Assembly: GCA_031826515.1 (NCBI GenBank)
Contig: CP134536.1
Location: forward strand, 1,624,001-1,688,000
Length of the DNA stretch: 64,000 bases
DNA from: Flavobacteriaceae bacterium HL-DH10
GTDB lineage: Bacteria > Bacteroidota > Bacteroidia > Flavobacteriales > Flavobacteriaceae
Reading direction: 5' to 3'
Under the pieces are notes generated by a model. The model was not told where the DNA came from. It did no database searches and was given only the letters and a program-made list of their open reading frames with translations. The position numbers and the translations under genes were made by a program. Positions 34,867-45,985 of the stretch are shown here, in pieces. The number at the start of each line of letters is the position of its first letter. The first letter of the stretch is position 1.

Positions 34867-35979
34867 TTACCAAGTGTTTTCCCAGTCTTTCCAAACGGGT
34901 TCTAAACCATTTTCTTGAAGCATTTTAGCAATTGCTTCGGTAGAACGCTCATCTGAAATTTCAAATTGTTCTAATGACTGTGGCTCTACCACATACCCCC
35001 CAGGATTGGTTTTCGATTCAGCACTTAATGAGGTTATTCCTAAGTGCACAATGTGATTTCTGAAGGTTTCACTTTCGCGAGTACTCATAGATAATTCCAC
35101 ATCGTCGTCTAATAACCGGAAAGCGCAAATGGTTTGAACCAAATCGCTATCGGTCATTTCAACCTTAGGTTCCAGACCGCCACTATGTGGTCTTAGGCGT
35201 GGAAAAGAAATGGAATATTTGGTTTTCCAATACGTTTTTTGAAGGTGTTTTAAGTGTAGAGCAGTAAAGAAACTATCGGCACGCCAGTCTTCTAAACCAA
35301 ACAAGGCACCCAACCCTATTTTATGAATTCCTGAACGTCCCAAACGGTCTGGTGTTTCTAGTCGGAAATCGAAATTCGATTTTTTACCTTTCGGGTGATG
35401 TTTTTTATATTCGGCGCGGTTGTAGGTTTCCTGATACACTAAAACGGCGTATAAATTCGCTTCAATTAGTTCTTCATATTCTTGTTGATGTAAGGGCTGA
35501 ACTTCAATGGTAATGTTAGAAAATTGATGTTTAATTAGCTCCATGGCATGCTTAATATAGGGCACACCAACGGTTTTATTCGCTTCACCGGTAACCAGTA
35601 AAATATGGTCATAGCCCTTAGATTTTAAGAAGGCGACTTCCTTTAAAATATCGGCATCGGTTAAGGTTCTACGCGGAATTTTATTGGTCATGCTAAAGCC
35701 ACAGTAGGTGCAAATGTTTTGGCATTCGTTAGATAAATACATTGGTACATACATTTGAATGGTATTCCCAAAACGCTTTTTAGTAATCAGTCGGCTTTGT
35801 TGTGCCATTTGCTCTAAATAAGGTCTGGCTGCTGGCGAAATAAGCGCTTTAAAATCTTCTAAATCGCGTTTGGTTTTAGCCAGAGCAAATTCAACATCTT
35901 GTGCTGTTTTCGCGTTGATACTGTTTAAAGTCATTTCCCAATTATAGGTATCGAAAATGGTTTGAAACGAAGTGTTCAT
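34867..35979 (-). CDS. thiH: 2-iminoacetate synthase (radical SAM)
   Basis: The 370-residue protein has the radical-SAM cluster motif C-x3-C-x2-C in SNECQNICTYCGFSMTNK and later the family's TYNRAEYKKHHPKG and RLRPHSGG regions. It cleaves tyrosine to dehydroglycine for the thiazole ring in the anaerobic-type pathway. It lies 9 nt after thiG and is the last thi gene present. thiF, which usually follows in Bacteroidota, is absent, replaced by DUF3826. The local G+C is visibly higher than in neighbouring non-thi genes. Confidence 0.95.
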   Translation of the reverse strand: MNTSFQTIFDTYNWEMTLNSINAKTAQDVEFALAKTKRDLEDFKALISPAARPYLEQMAQQSRLITKKRFGNTIQMYVPMYLSNECQNICTYCGFSMTNKIPRRTLTDADILKEVAFLKSKGYDHILLVTGEANKTVGVPYIKHAMELIKHQFSNITIEVQPLHQQEYEELIEANLYAVLVYQETYNRAEYKKHHPKGKKSNFDFRLETPDRLGRSGIHKIGLGALFGLEDWRADSFFTALHLKHLQKTYWKTKYSISFPRLRPHSGGLEPKVEMTDSDLVQTICAFRLLDDDVELSMSTRESETFRNHIVHLGITSLSAESKTNPGGYVVEPQSLEQFEISDERSTEAIAKMLQENGLEPVWKDWENTW

Positions 35980-35988
35980 AATGAAATC

Positions 35989-36759
35989 TTAGTTTAAAAA
36001 ACTGGTTAAAGGGCTGCTGGCTTCAGCGTGATGTTTCACCGTCGCCAGTTTGGCGTTGTAAGCTATACGACCGGCTTCAACCGCCATTTTAAAAGCTTTG
36101 GCCATTTCAATAGGCTTTTGTGAAACGGCAATAGCGGTATTTACTAAAACCGCATCGGCACCTAATTCCATAGCAAAGGCAGCATGCGACGGACTTCCAA
36201 TTCCGGCATCAACAATCACAGGAACATTGCTTTGTTCGATGATAATTTCAAGGAAATCTAAAGTTTTTAAGCCTTTATTCGTTCCAATTGGTGCACCTAA
36301 AGGCATCACACATTGAGCTCCGACGTCTTCTAAACGTTTACATAAAACAGGATCGGCATGAATGTATGGCATCACCACAAAACCTAATTTTACTAGTTCT
36401 TCAGCAGCTTTTAGGGTTTCAATGGGGTCGGGTAATAAGTATTTTGGGTCTGGATGAATTTCTAGTTTAACCCAATTGGTTTCTAAAGCTTCTCGAGCTA
36501 ATTGTGCAGCAAAAACAGCTTCTTTAGCATTGCGAACGCCAGAGGTATTTGGTAGTAAATTAATGTGTGGACGCATGATGCTTTTTAGCATTTGGTCCTG
36601 TTCGTTATTTACATCTACTCGTTTTAAAGCTACGGTTATTAATTCACTTTCGCAGGCCATTAAAGCGTCGGACATGAGTTGATTAGAACTGAATTTCCCC
36701 GTTCCTGTGAATAATCTCGATTGAAAAGTTTTATCTGCTATGGTTAGTAAATCGTTCAT
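35989..36759 (-). CDS. thiG: Thiazole synthase
   Basis: The 256-residue protein carries the ThiG signatures: LFTGTGKF near the start, [17 protein letters not shown] with the Schiff-base Lys, [47 protein letters not shown], and AYNAKLA near the end. It joins deoxyxylulose-5-phosphate, dehydroglycine and ThiS thiocarboxylate into the thiazole. It lies 2 nt after thiE and 9 nt before thiH. Confidence 0.96.
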   Translation of the reverse strand: MNDLLTIADKTFQSRLFTGTGKFSSNQLMSDALMACESELITVALKRVDVNNEQDQMLKSIMRPHINLLPNTSGVRNAKEAVFAAQLAREALETNWVKLEIHPDPKYLLPDPIETLKAAEELVKLGFVVMPYIHADPVLCKRLEDVGAQCVMPLGAPIGTNKGLKTLDFLEIIIEQSNVPVIVDAGIGSPSHAAFAMELGADAVLVNTAIAVSQKPIEMAKAFKMAVEAGRIAYNAKLATVKHHAEASSPLTSFLN

Positions 36760-36761
36760 AA

Positions 36762-37403
36762 TTAAAAAGTGTGTCGTTGTTCTTGTGTTGCTGATGCGTT
36801 TAGTAATTTATTGAACGTTGAAATGGTATTGAAATCCTTAGTGATGGCTCCAGACATCGCAATACCATAAATTCCAGTTTGTAAAAGTTGCGAAATATCG
36901 TTTTCAACAATGCCTCCAATTGCTATAATTGGAGTTTGGGTTTTTAGTTCATCAAGTATGGTTTGGTAGCCTTCCAATCCTAAAATAGGACTTAAATTAT
37001 TTTTAGTTTTCGTAAATCTGAAAGGTCCTAAACCAATATAATCGACGTTTTTACTAATTAAATATTCGCAATCTTCGAGCGTATTAGCCGTACCTCCAAT
37101 CATAAACCATTTCCCTAAATACTCTCGAGCAATAGCTGGACAAGTATCAGTTTTTCCTAAATGAACGCCATCAGCATTAACTGCTTTTGCTATTTTGTAA
37201 TGGTCATTTATAATTAATCGTGTTTGGTAATGCGCTGTAATTTCTCTGGCTTTTTCAGCCGTTTTTATTATGATATGCTCATCTGTATTTTTAAGTCGAA
37301 GTTGAACTTGTTCAGCACCAAAAGTACAGGCCTTTTGAATGTTTTTAAGATGCTCTTCCGGCGTTTTTCCTTGTGATATATAATGTAATTTAGCGATGTT
37401 CAT
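36762..37403 (-). CDS. thiE: Thiamine-phosphate synthase
   Basis: The 213-residue TIM-barrel protein has the ThiE motifs [56 protein letters not shown] and [13 protein letters not shown]. It couples the pyrimidine and thiazole phosphates to thiamine phosphate. It lies 4 nt after thiD and 2 nt before thiG. Confidence 0.95.
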   Translation of the reverse strand: MNIAKLHYISQGKTPEEHLKNIQKACTFGAEQVQLRLKNTDEHIIIKTAEKAREITAHYQTRLIINDHYKIAKAVNADGVHLGKTDTCPAIAREYLGKWFMIGGTANTLEDCEYLISKNVDYIGLGPFRFTKTKNNLSPILGLEGYQTILDELKTQTPIIAIGGIVENDISQLLQTGIYGIAMSGAITKDFNTISTFNKLLNASATQEQRHTF

Positions 37404-37407
37404 ATTG

Positions 37408-38175
37408 TTATTTTTTTGTTTGATAGGTTTGATTACCGAGTAAACTTGTGTTAGAATTTAAGAACCGTTCGGTATAATATTTAGCCAATTTTGAGGCGTC
37501 TTCCAAATGAATATCTAAAGCTAAATTGGACGCTAAAGCTGAGGATAAGACACAACCACTACCGTGTTTATTGGAAATGGTTTCAGCCTTTGGCGGAATA
37601 TTTACCATTACAATGCGATTATAATACAATTCATCCCAGCCTTTTTTATCTTCTCGATGACCTCCTTTTAGATAAATATTAGTTAAAGATGACATGTGTT
37701 CGAGGGTGTCTTGAACACTTAAATTTGGATATAAACTATTAATCTCGTCGTAATTTGGGGTGATAATGTCACAGGATATCCAAATAGCATCCAGAATATT
37801 TTGATGGTCTTTAGAGTGAAAATCATAACCTGAACTGGCTTTTAAAATAGGATCTAAAACAATTTTTATTTCAGGATTTAAATCTTTCAATTGTTTTAAA
37901 ATATCGAGTAAAATATCCCAAGATTGTACAATCCCAATTTTAACTACTGAAATATGAAAGCGTTCAAATAGGGTTTTAATTTGTGCTGAAATAATTTTAG
38001 GATTCGTCCAAATACATTGTTTAAAATCCACATCGTTTTGAACGGTAATGGCGGTACAAACCGATAACCCGTAAAGACCATGCGCTTCAAAAGTCTTAAT
38101 GTCCTGAGTGAGTCCTGCCCCGCTACTCGGGTCGAATCCCGCAATGGATAATATGTATTTTTTGTCGTTTTGCAT
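37408..38175 (-). CDS. thiD: Hydroxymethylpyrimidine (phosphate) kinase
   Basis: The 255-residue ribokinase-fold protein has SIAGFDPSSGAGLTQDIKTFEAHG at the N-terminus, KIVLDPILKASSG in the middle and the anion-hole motif KHGSGCVLSSALA near the end. It phosphorylates hydroxymethylpyrimidine to its diphosphate. A short palindromic repeat lies just upstream of its start. Confidence 0.95.
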   Translation of the reverse strand: MQNDKKYILSIAGFDPSSGAGLTQDIKTFEAHGLYGLSVCTAITVQNDVDFKQCIWTNPKIISAQIKTLFERFHISVVKIGIVQSWDILLDILKQLKDLNPEIKIVLDPILKASSGYDFHSKDHQNILDAIWISCDIITPNYDEINSLYPNLSVQDTLEHMSSLTNIYLKGGHREDKKGWDELYYNRIVMVNIPPKAETISNKHGSGCVLSSALASNLALDIHLEDASKLAKYYTERFLNSNTSLLGNQTYQTKK

Positions 38176-38184
38176 AAAATGGTT

Positions 38185-38209
38185 GTCATGCTGAACTTGT
38201 TTCAGTATC
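38185..38209. repeat. Short palindromic repeat, copy 1
   Basis: GTCATGCTGAACTTGTTTCAGTATC forms a small hairpin (CTGAA/TTCAG core). It stands between the thiE-like gene stop and the thiD start. A relative lies at 38825-38852. Repeats of this sort (GTCA-CTGAA-TTCAG) are widespread in Bacteroidota intergenic regions from memory. Confidence 0.55.
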
Positions 38210-38220
38210 TTTTTAATTAT

Positions 38221-38811
38221 TTAAGACTTAAATAGAAAATGATTTCTCATCTTTTTAAAATCGTTTATAGGAGATGGGCTTTGCCAAATACCACCTAAAA
38301 CACCTATACCTTGGTACCCCAGTTTATCAAATTCGTTAAGATTTTTTGTGGTGACGCCTCCCATACCAATGATGGTTTTATTGATATGATTTACATCAAA
38401 CCCCTGCCCTTTATAGCCTTGTTTTGAAATGGATGAAAACACCGGACTTAACAAGTGATAATCGAAATTGAACTTACAATCGCCGAGTTCTTCAGGAGAA
38501 TGAAATGAACTGCTCATGCTTATCTTGTATTTGTTTCTAATGTTTTCAAGAGTTTCAACAGAGACTTCTCTCCTTTTTGCTTCCTGAAAGTGAATGCCTT
38601 TTAAATTATAATGTTGAAAAAGCTCATGAAACTGATGAACCACAACTCTATTGTGATATTGTGAATCGATTTGATTTAAGTACTCACAATACTCTTCATA
38701 ATTATAATGTGGTTTTCGAAAATGGTAGTATGGTAATCCTTCACGAAACAACTCGTGAAGGATTACCATTTCATTTTTAATATCGTATTCAGGAGCAATT
38801 AGAACTACCAT
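38221..38811 (-). CDS. Thiamine-phosphate-synthase-like (TenI/ThiE) protein
   Basis: The 196-residue protein has a reduced ThiE/TenI barrel: YYHFRKPHYNYEEY in place of the usual QLR strand, LKGIHFQEAKRRE, ISMSSSFHSPEEL, YHLLSPVFSSISKQGY and TIIGMGGVTTKNL. The ThiE catalytic KD and substrate motifs are altered, so it may be a TenI-like isomerase or a second synthase. It lies between thiC and thiD, flanked by the two short palindromic repeats. Confidence 0.8.
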   Translation of the reverse strand: MVVLIAPEYDIKNEMVILHELFREGLPYYHFRKPHYNYEEYCEYLNQIDSQYHNRVVVHQFHELFQHYNLKGIHFQEAKRREVSVETLENIRNKYKISMSSSFHSPEELGDCKFNFDYHLLSPVFSSISKQGYKGQGFDVNHINKTIIGMGGVTTKNLNEFDKLGYQGIGVLGGIWQSPSPINDFKKMRNHFLFKS

Positions 38812-38824
38812 TTTTATTTATTTT

Positions 38825-38852
38825 GTCACCCTGAATTTATTTCAGGGTCTCA
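38825..38852. repeat. Short palindromic repeat, copy 2
   Basis: GACCCTGAAATAAATTCAGGGT on the minus strand is a strong hairpin (CCCTGAA/TTCAGGG). It lies between the thiC stop and the start of the thiE-like gene, mirroring copy 1 at its other side. It may affect expression of downstream genes by processing or attenuation. Confidence 0.6.
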
Positions 38853-38872
38853 TTTTAAGGTTAACATTTAAA

Positions 38873-40958
<2,086 letters not shown>

Positions 40959-41005
40959 TTACAATACATTTTATATTGTAAACCGTAGAGGAAAGTAATG
41001 ACTTT

Positions 41006-41035
41006 GAAAAAAGACACTTCACGATTTGAGAAGTG
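41006..41035 (-). terminator. Terminator of the thi riboswitch expression platform
   Basis: On the minus strand CACTTC..GAAGTG forms a 6-bp hairpin followed by TCTTTTTTC. It lies between the TPP aptamer and thiS, so control by premature termination is likely. Confidence 0.65.
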
Positions 41036-41080
41036 CATTTATGAAAAGATGTGCTAGTCGGTATTGAAACAGGCTATTCA

Positions 41081-41162
41081 ACTTTTCCCTTCGGCGGTAC
41101 TAACCGCATCAGGTTCAAAGGGTATGTCTCAGTTCTAAAAATAGGTTTAGAACACCCCTAAA
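41081..41162 (-). promoter_or_regulatory. TPP riboswitch (THI element)
   Basis: On the minus strand the aptamer landmarks appear in order: GGGGTG, ACTGAGA, ATACCCTTTGAACCTGAT and GCGGTTAGTACCGC followed by GAAGGG. This is the standard thiamine pyrophosphate aptamer. A terminator hairpin follows at 41006-41035 and thiS starts at 40958. Confidence 0.95.
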
Positions 41163-41242
41163 GTTTACATGACGAAGGTATTAAAAAATAAAGTGTTAGT
41201 ACTATATATTTTAAATAATTTGATTATTGTGGCTATAAAAAA

Positions 41243-41269
41243 AGACCTCTTTTAATTAAAAAGAAGCCT
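41243..41269. terminator. Hairpin terminator after the M1 peptidase gene
   Basis: On the minus strand AGGCTTCTTTT pairs with AAAAGAGGTCT (two wobble pairs) and is followed by a T run. It lies 40 nt after the M1 peptidase stop and before the TPP riboswitch. Confidence 0.7.
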
Positions 41270-41309
41270 TTTGAATATGGAACTCATTTAAAATGAAGCG
41301 AATTTTACT

Positions 41310-43175
41310 TTACATTTTATTGTTTTCTCTGTTAATATCGGCCATCATGTTTTTTGGGTCAATTTCTACAGATTTTACTGTTTTTGAAGTTGCGAACGTG
41401 TAAGTTGGATATGCCCAAGCCCAGTCTTTTATAATAGTTGCTGAGGTTGGTTTTTCGCCACGCATCATTTGTAACGGAATATAGAAATCTTCGGTAGTTC
41501 CATCTGTATAAGTAACTGTTAAATCGATAGGCATTGGCATGATGCCAATACGTTCTAGAGTTACAGTGTTATTTTCAACTGTTTTTATACCATAATCAAT
41601 AGTGTTGGTGGTTTGAGTAAAATCAGTTAAATACCAATCTAATTCTAATCCAGATATTTTTTCGGCAGTTCTAATAATATCAAGTGGTTTTGGGTGTTTA
41701 AAAGCAAAATCGTTAAAATATTTTTTAATAGTAAGCTGTAAATTGTCTTCCCCCATTATATAACCTAATTGTGCCAAAAACACAGCGCCTTTATAGTAAG
41801 AGGCTAAGCTATAAGATCTGTTAAAATTATATCTGTCTCCATGAGTAGTTTGTGGTTGTTCTTTTCCAGATTTTGCAAGATATATATAAGCGTTATAAAT
41901 ATCTTTTAAAGGATTTGTTTTTCCTTCATTAAAAATAGTGTTTACGCCATTATATTCAATATAGGTTGAAAAGCCTTCATCCATCCATGGATGTTTAGAT
42001 TCATTTGAAGCTAATAAGAACTGGAACCATGTATGTGCCATTTCATGTGAAATAGTGCCTTTAATAATTCCTTCATAGGTACCTTCTCCAAGAATAAGCG
42101 TGCACATGGCGTATTCCATACCACCATCACCTCCTTGAATAATAGAGTATTGTTTGTAAGGATATTTACCAACTGTTTTACTGTAGTATTGCATGAATTC
42201 TACAGATTTAGGCTGAATTCTTTTCCAATTATCTTTTTGTTTTTCTGATAAAGTATTTTTATAGAAAAAGTGGAGTAATGGGCCGTTAGGTACTTGCATG
42301 GTATCATGATTATAATCAGGATCGGCAGCCCATGTAAAATCATGCACATTTGGTGCTACAAAATGCCAAGTAAGTTTATTGCCTTTTGGTCTATTTACAA
42401 TTCCAGTTTCGTAACCATAACCTATTTCATTCGGGTTTTGAAGATAACCAGTACCACCAATAACATAATCTTTATCAATAGTCAGTTTTACATCAAAATT
42501 CCCCCAAACACCGTGGAATTCACGACCTATATAGGGGTCGGCATGCCAACCTTCAAAATCGTATTCGGCTAGTTTTGGGTACCATTGTGCCATTGATAAG
42601 GCAACTCCTTCTTTATTATTTCTTCCTGAACGACGTATTTGCACAGGAACTTGCGCGTCAAAATTCATGATAAACGTTACGCTTTCTCCTGGTTGAATAG
42701 GTTTTGCCAGATCTACTTCTAAAACCGTGCCTACTGTTTCGTATTTTAAAGCTATACCATTTTGATTTAATGCGTTTACTTTAATATACCCGATTTCATT
42801 TGGTTTAAGTTTACTAATACGGTCTTTTACTCGTCCGTCAGGGTCAGCAATAGTTCGTGAGCGTACATCCATTTCGCTACCCGGCTGAAAGGCATTAAAA
42901 TATAGATGGTAAAACACCTTGTTTAAAACGTCTGGTGAATTATTGGTATATACTAAAGTTTGTTTTCCTTTATATTGATATGTTTTTACATTCATATCAA
43001 TCTCCATTTTATAATCTACATGCTGTTGCCAATACGAAGATGTTTTGTTAGTGTTTGATAATAAAGGAGTTAAGTGTGTTTGTGGTAAAGGTGCTGTAGT
43101 AGATGTTATTTCTTTTGTACTATTACAAGAGATTAAAAATAGTAAACTAAATGCAGAAATAAATAAACGTTTCAT
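41310..43175 (-). CDS. M1 family metallopeptidase lipoprotein
   Basis: The 621-residue protein has a lipoprotein signal (FSLLFLISC, Cys17). It has the M1 fold with GGDGGMEYAMCTLI as exopeptidase-like motif, the zinc motif ISHEMAHTWF and the downstream Glu ligand in HPWMDEGFSTYIEY. A Tyr in RSYSLASYYKGAVF fits the transition-state region. The domain opens with a beta-rich N-terminus (VDYKMEIDMNVKTYQYKG). It probably trims peptides in the periplasm or at the outer membrane. The gene is monocistronic between two terminators. Confidence 0.93.
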   Translation of the reverse strand: MKRLFISAFSLLFLISCNSTKEITSTTAPLPQTHLTPLLSNTNKTSSYWQQHVDYKMEIDMNVKTYQYKGKQTLVYTNNSPDVLNKVFYHLYFNAFQPGSEMDVRSRTIADPDGRVKDRISKLKPNEIGYIKVNALNQNGIALKYETVGTVLEVDLAKPIQPGESVTFIMNFDAQVPVQIRRSGRNNKEGVALSMAQWYPKLAEYDFEGWHADPYIGREFHGVWGNFDVKLTIDKDYVIGGTGYLQNPNEIGYGYETGIVNRPKGNKLTWHFVAPNVHDFTWAADPDYNHDTMQVPNGPLLHFFYKNTLSEKQKDNWKRIQPKSVEFMQYYSKTVGKYPYKQYSIIQGGDGGMEYAMCTLILGEGTYEGIIKGTISHEMAHTWFQFLLASNESKHPWMDEGFSTYIEYNGVNTIFNEGKTNPLKDIYNAYIYLAKSGKEQPQTTHGDRYNFNRSYSLASYYKGAVFLAQLGYIMGEDNLQLTIKKYFNDFAFKHPKPLDIIRTAEKISGLELDWYLTDFTQTTNTIDYGIKTVENNTVTLERIGIMPMPIDLTVTYTDGTTEDFYIPLQMMRGEKPTSATIIKDWAWAYPTYTFATSKTVKSVEIDPKNMMADINRENNKM

Positions 43176-43188
43176 AGTGTTGAAAATT

Positions 43189-43218
43189 AAAAAAAGAGGC
43201 TTTAAGGCCTCTTTTTTT
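43189..43218. terminator. Hairpin terminator after the subtilase gene
   Basis: AAAAAAGAGGC and GCCTCTTTTTTT flank a short loop, giving a strong bidirectional terminator 18 nt after the stop of the S8 gene and just upstream of the M1 peptidase start. Confidence 0.88.
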
Positions 43219-43235
43219 ATTATAAAATAAGTTAT

Positions 43236-44846
43236 TTAATTAGCTGTTTTTGCTGCCATTATTAAAGCATTATAAGCATTAACCATTTTTGCAGATTTGA
43301 CTAAATCTGCAAAAGGTTTTATATCATTAGTATCACCACCAACAATTACTTTTGTGTTAATAGCTAAACCAGAGTCTAGTATAATTTGCTTTACTTGAGC
43401 AGCACTTAATTTAGGGAAATATGAACGAATTAAAGCAGCAACACCTGCAACAGCTGGAGCAGCCATTGAAGTACCACCTTTTGTGTCATATTCATTTTCT
43501 GGTGTTGTAGAATATATTTTTGCGCCTGGTGCAAATACATCTACATTTACTTTACCATAATTAGAAAAGCCAGCTATCATACCAGAACCATATTTAGGCT
43601 CTAAAGCACCTACAGTTATAAATGTATTTGAAACTTCTGGACCCACGCCAATAGCATCATTAGGGTAAACATTTGTAATGTCTATATCGGCACCTTCATT
43701 TCCTGCTGCATTAATAAAAAGCACATCATTTTTTCCAGCATAAGTAATAGCATCACGAACCCACTCACTATGAGGCGAATAGTATTTGCCAAAACTTCCG
43801 TTAATAACTTTGGCACCATTATCAACTGCATATCTAATAGCAAGTGCAATGTCCTTATCGTACTCATCACCATTTGGAACAGCTCTTAAACTCATAATTT
43901 TAACATTATTAGCCACACCATTCGCTCCTTTTCCGTTATTGCGTTCGGCTGCAATAATACCAGCAACGTGTGTACCGTGGCTTTCTGTTTTTTTAACAGG
44001 TTTTATGTTTCCATTACCGTAGAATTTAGTAGACATATCATCTGGGTTATCATCATTTATACGTCCTTTAAATGCTTTGTTTAGGTTATAGTTTAAACGA
44101 TCATTTATACTTTCTAAGCCATTTTTTATTTCTTTTTTTGCCTCGCTTAAAGAATCCATATCATTACTGTACATGTATTTGGCAACTTGTATAGCTTGGG
44201 TTAGTGCTTCGTCTTCTGTTTTAATAGCATTTACCTCTGCTTTGGTATAATCAGATTTACCTAAGTATTTTGTAATAGCATCATCAGCACTTGTAATTTG
44301 CTGTAAAATTTGTTCATAATTGGTTTTATAACCATTGTATTTTTGGTATTCTTTATCGTATTCAGCTTGGGCTTTAGAGTACTCAGTATTGCTGGTATCT
44401 CCACTTGCAAGAATGCGTACATATTCTAATTGTTCGTTATAACCATCACCTAAAAAATTCCAACCATGTATATCATCAACATAGCCGTTTTTATCATCGT
44501 CTTTTCCATTATTTGGAATTTCTTCTTTATTGGTCCAAATCACATCATTTAAATCTTCATGATCGATATCAATTCCAGTGTCAATTACCGCAACAATAAC
44601 AGTTTCTCCTTTTTTATTTTTAATAATCTCTTTATATGCTTTTTCAACACTCATTCCTGGAATGGTATCTTTTACTAAATCTAAGTGTCCCCAAGTATGT
44701 TTTTCATTTTCTGTTAATTCCGATACTTTTAATGGTGAACTGTCAATATTTTCAATAGGAGTTGATAGAATATCTGCAGTACTTCCGCAGCCATAAAATA
44801 AAGCAGTAGCAAGTACTGAAAGTGATAGAATTTTAATTGTTTTCAT
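43236..44846 (-). CDS. S8 family subtilisin-like serine protease lipoprotein
   Basis: The 536-residue protein has a lipoprotein signal (LATALFYGC, Cys20). The catalytic triad is clear: Asp in VIDTGIDIDHEDLND, His in ESHGTHVAGIIAAERN, and Ser in GGTSMAAPAVAGVAAL; the oxyanion Asn lies in FINAAGNEG. Between Asp and His there is an insertion of about 130 residues, rich in Lys/Glu/Gln and helical (KAQAEYDKEYQKYNGYKTNYEQ region), probably a coiled coil. Such lipoproteins act in the periplasm or at the outer membrane. The gene shares the upstream inverted-repeat element with the S41 protease gene. Confidence 0.93.
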   Translation of the reverse strand: MKTIKILSLSVLATALFYGCGSTADILSTPIENIDSSPLKVSELTENEKHTWGHLDLVKDTIPGMSVEKAYKEIIKNKKGETVIVAVIDTGIDIDHEDLNDVIWTNKEEIPNNGKDDDKNGYVDDIHGWNFLGDGYNEQLEYVRILASGDTSNTEYSKAQAEYDKEYQKYNGYKTNYEQILQQITSADDAITKYLGKSDYTKAEVNAIKTEDEALTQAIQVAKYMYSNDMDSLSEAKKEIKNGLESINDRLNYNLNKAFKGRINDDNPDDMSTKFYGNGNIKPVKKTESHGTHVAGIIAAERNNGKGANGVANNVKIMSLRAVPNGDEYDKDIALAIRYAVDNGAKVINGSFGKYYSPHSEWVRDAITYAGKNDVLFINAAGNEGADIDITNVYPNDAIGVGPEVSNTFITVGALEPKYGSGMIAGFSNYGKVNVDVFAPGAKIYSTTPENEYDTKGGTSMAAPAVAGVAALIRSYFPKLSAAQVKQIILDSGLAINTKVIVGGDTNDIKPFADLVKSAKMVNAYNALIMAAKTAN

Positions 44847-44878
44847 GTGTTTTTATTTATTGTTTTTCAAAGGGCAAA

Positions 44879-44937
44879 TGTAACATCCATATAGTCGCTT
44901 TTTTGTTTGACTAAATTTATAGTCATGGATGTTTCAT
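44879..44937 (-). promoter_or_regulatory. Inverted-repeat element upstream of S8 protease, copy 2
   Basis: AACATCCAT (44882-44890) and ATGGATGTT (44925-44933) are perfect inverted arms. The minus strand reads ATGAAACATCCATGACTATAAATTTA...GGATGTTACA, 32 nt before the S8 start. It mirrors the element before the S41 gene (26108-26165). Confidence 0.45.
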
Positions 44938-44966
44938 ATAAAAATATTTGAGTTAGTCTATTTTAT

Positions 44967-45827
44967 TTAATTAAATATGTCTTGAGTTGAAAAGGTGTTT
45001 TTTAATCTGACCCCTTTATCTGTTTTAGTCACTGTAATAATTTCATTATGTGCATCGTGTTCTAAAAACAAGTAGTAATTATTGTCGGCTGCCATATTAA
45101 GAAATTTTTCTTTTTCGTTTAATGTTAATAATGGTCTAGTGTCGTACCCCATAACAAATGGAAGAGGTAAATGTCCAACAGTAGGTAGTAAATCTGCCAT
45201 AAAACAAATGGTTTTTCCTTTGTAATGTATCATAGGAATCATTTGTTTATCGGTATGCCCATCGGCAAAAAAGATATCGAAATCAAGTTCAGAATTTTTA
45301 AGCATATCCGTTTCAGGAAGCGATGTAAATTTTAATTGTCCGCTTTCTTCCATAGGTAAAATATTTTCTTTTAAAAAGGAAGCTCTTTCGCGTCTGTTAG
45401 GTTGAGTTGCCCATTGCCAATGGTTTTTATTACTCCAAAAAGCAGCATTTTTAAAAGCAGGTTCGTAACCTGTTTTGTCTTTATTCCATTGAATACTGCC
45501 TCCACAATGATCAAAATGTAAATGTGTTAAAAAAACATCGGTAATATCATCTCGGTGAAATCCTTGTTTTTTTAGTGAGCGATCTAAAGTAAAATCACCC
45601 CAAGGAAAGTAATATCCAAAAAATTTATCAGATTGTTTATTGCCCATACCATTGTCAATTAATATAAGCCTGTTCCCATCTTCAATAAGTAGGCAACGCG
45701 CTGTTAAATCAATCATATTATTGGCATCGGCAGGATTGGTTTTTTGCCATATAGATTTAGGCACAACACCAAACATAGCACCACCATCTAGCTTAAAATT
45801 TCCAGCGTTTATTGGGTATAAATTCAT
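44967..45827 (-). CDS. MBL-fold metallo-hydrolase
   Basis: The 286-residue protein has the metallo-beta-lactamase-fold metal motif FLTHLHFDHCGG and the later ligands in FADGHTDKQMIPM and FLEHDAHNEI. There is no signal peptide, so it is cytoplasmic. It falls in the glyoxalase II/lactonase-like branch; the substrate is unknown. The gene is separated from the S8 gene by the inverted-repeat element. Confidence 0.9.
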   Translation of the reverse strand: MNLYPINAGNFKLDGGAMFGVVPKSIWQKTNPADANNMIDLTARCLLIEDGNRLILIDNGMGNKQSDKFFGYYFPWGDFTLDRSLKKQGFHRDDITDVFLTHLHFDHCGGSIQWNKDKTGYEPAFKNAAFWSNKNHWQWATQPNRRERASFLKENILPMEESGQLKFTSLPETDMLKNSELDFDIFFADGHTDKQMIPMIHYKGKTICFMADLLPTVGHLPLPFVMGYDTRPLLTLNEKEKFLNMAADNNYYLFLEHDAHNEIITVTKTDKGVRLKNTFSTQDIFN

Positions 45828-45985
45828 AGGAGTGTAAAATTAAGAAAACTATTATTAATGCTTATAAATGTTAAGAATATATTAAGAATAAAACATAAAA
45901 TTTATTGATTATTGAAGATAAAATGCATTTTTTGTGTTTTATTTTTTAATTTATGTTATAAATTGAAAGTATTTTTTTTAAAGAT

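Noticed and set aside
44879-44937. ECF sigma promoter for the S8 gene
   Set aside because: GAAAC is present, but the -10-like CGATA of the other copy is not conserved, so I keep the element as regulatory without a sigma assignment.
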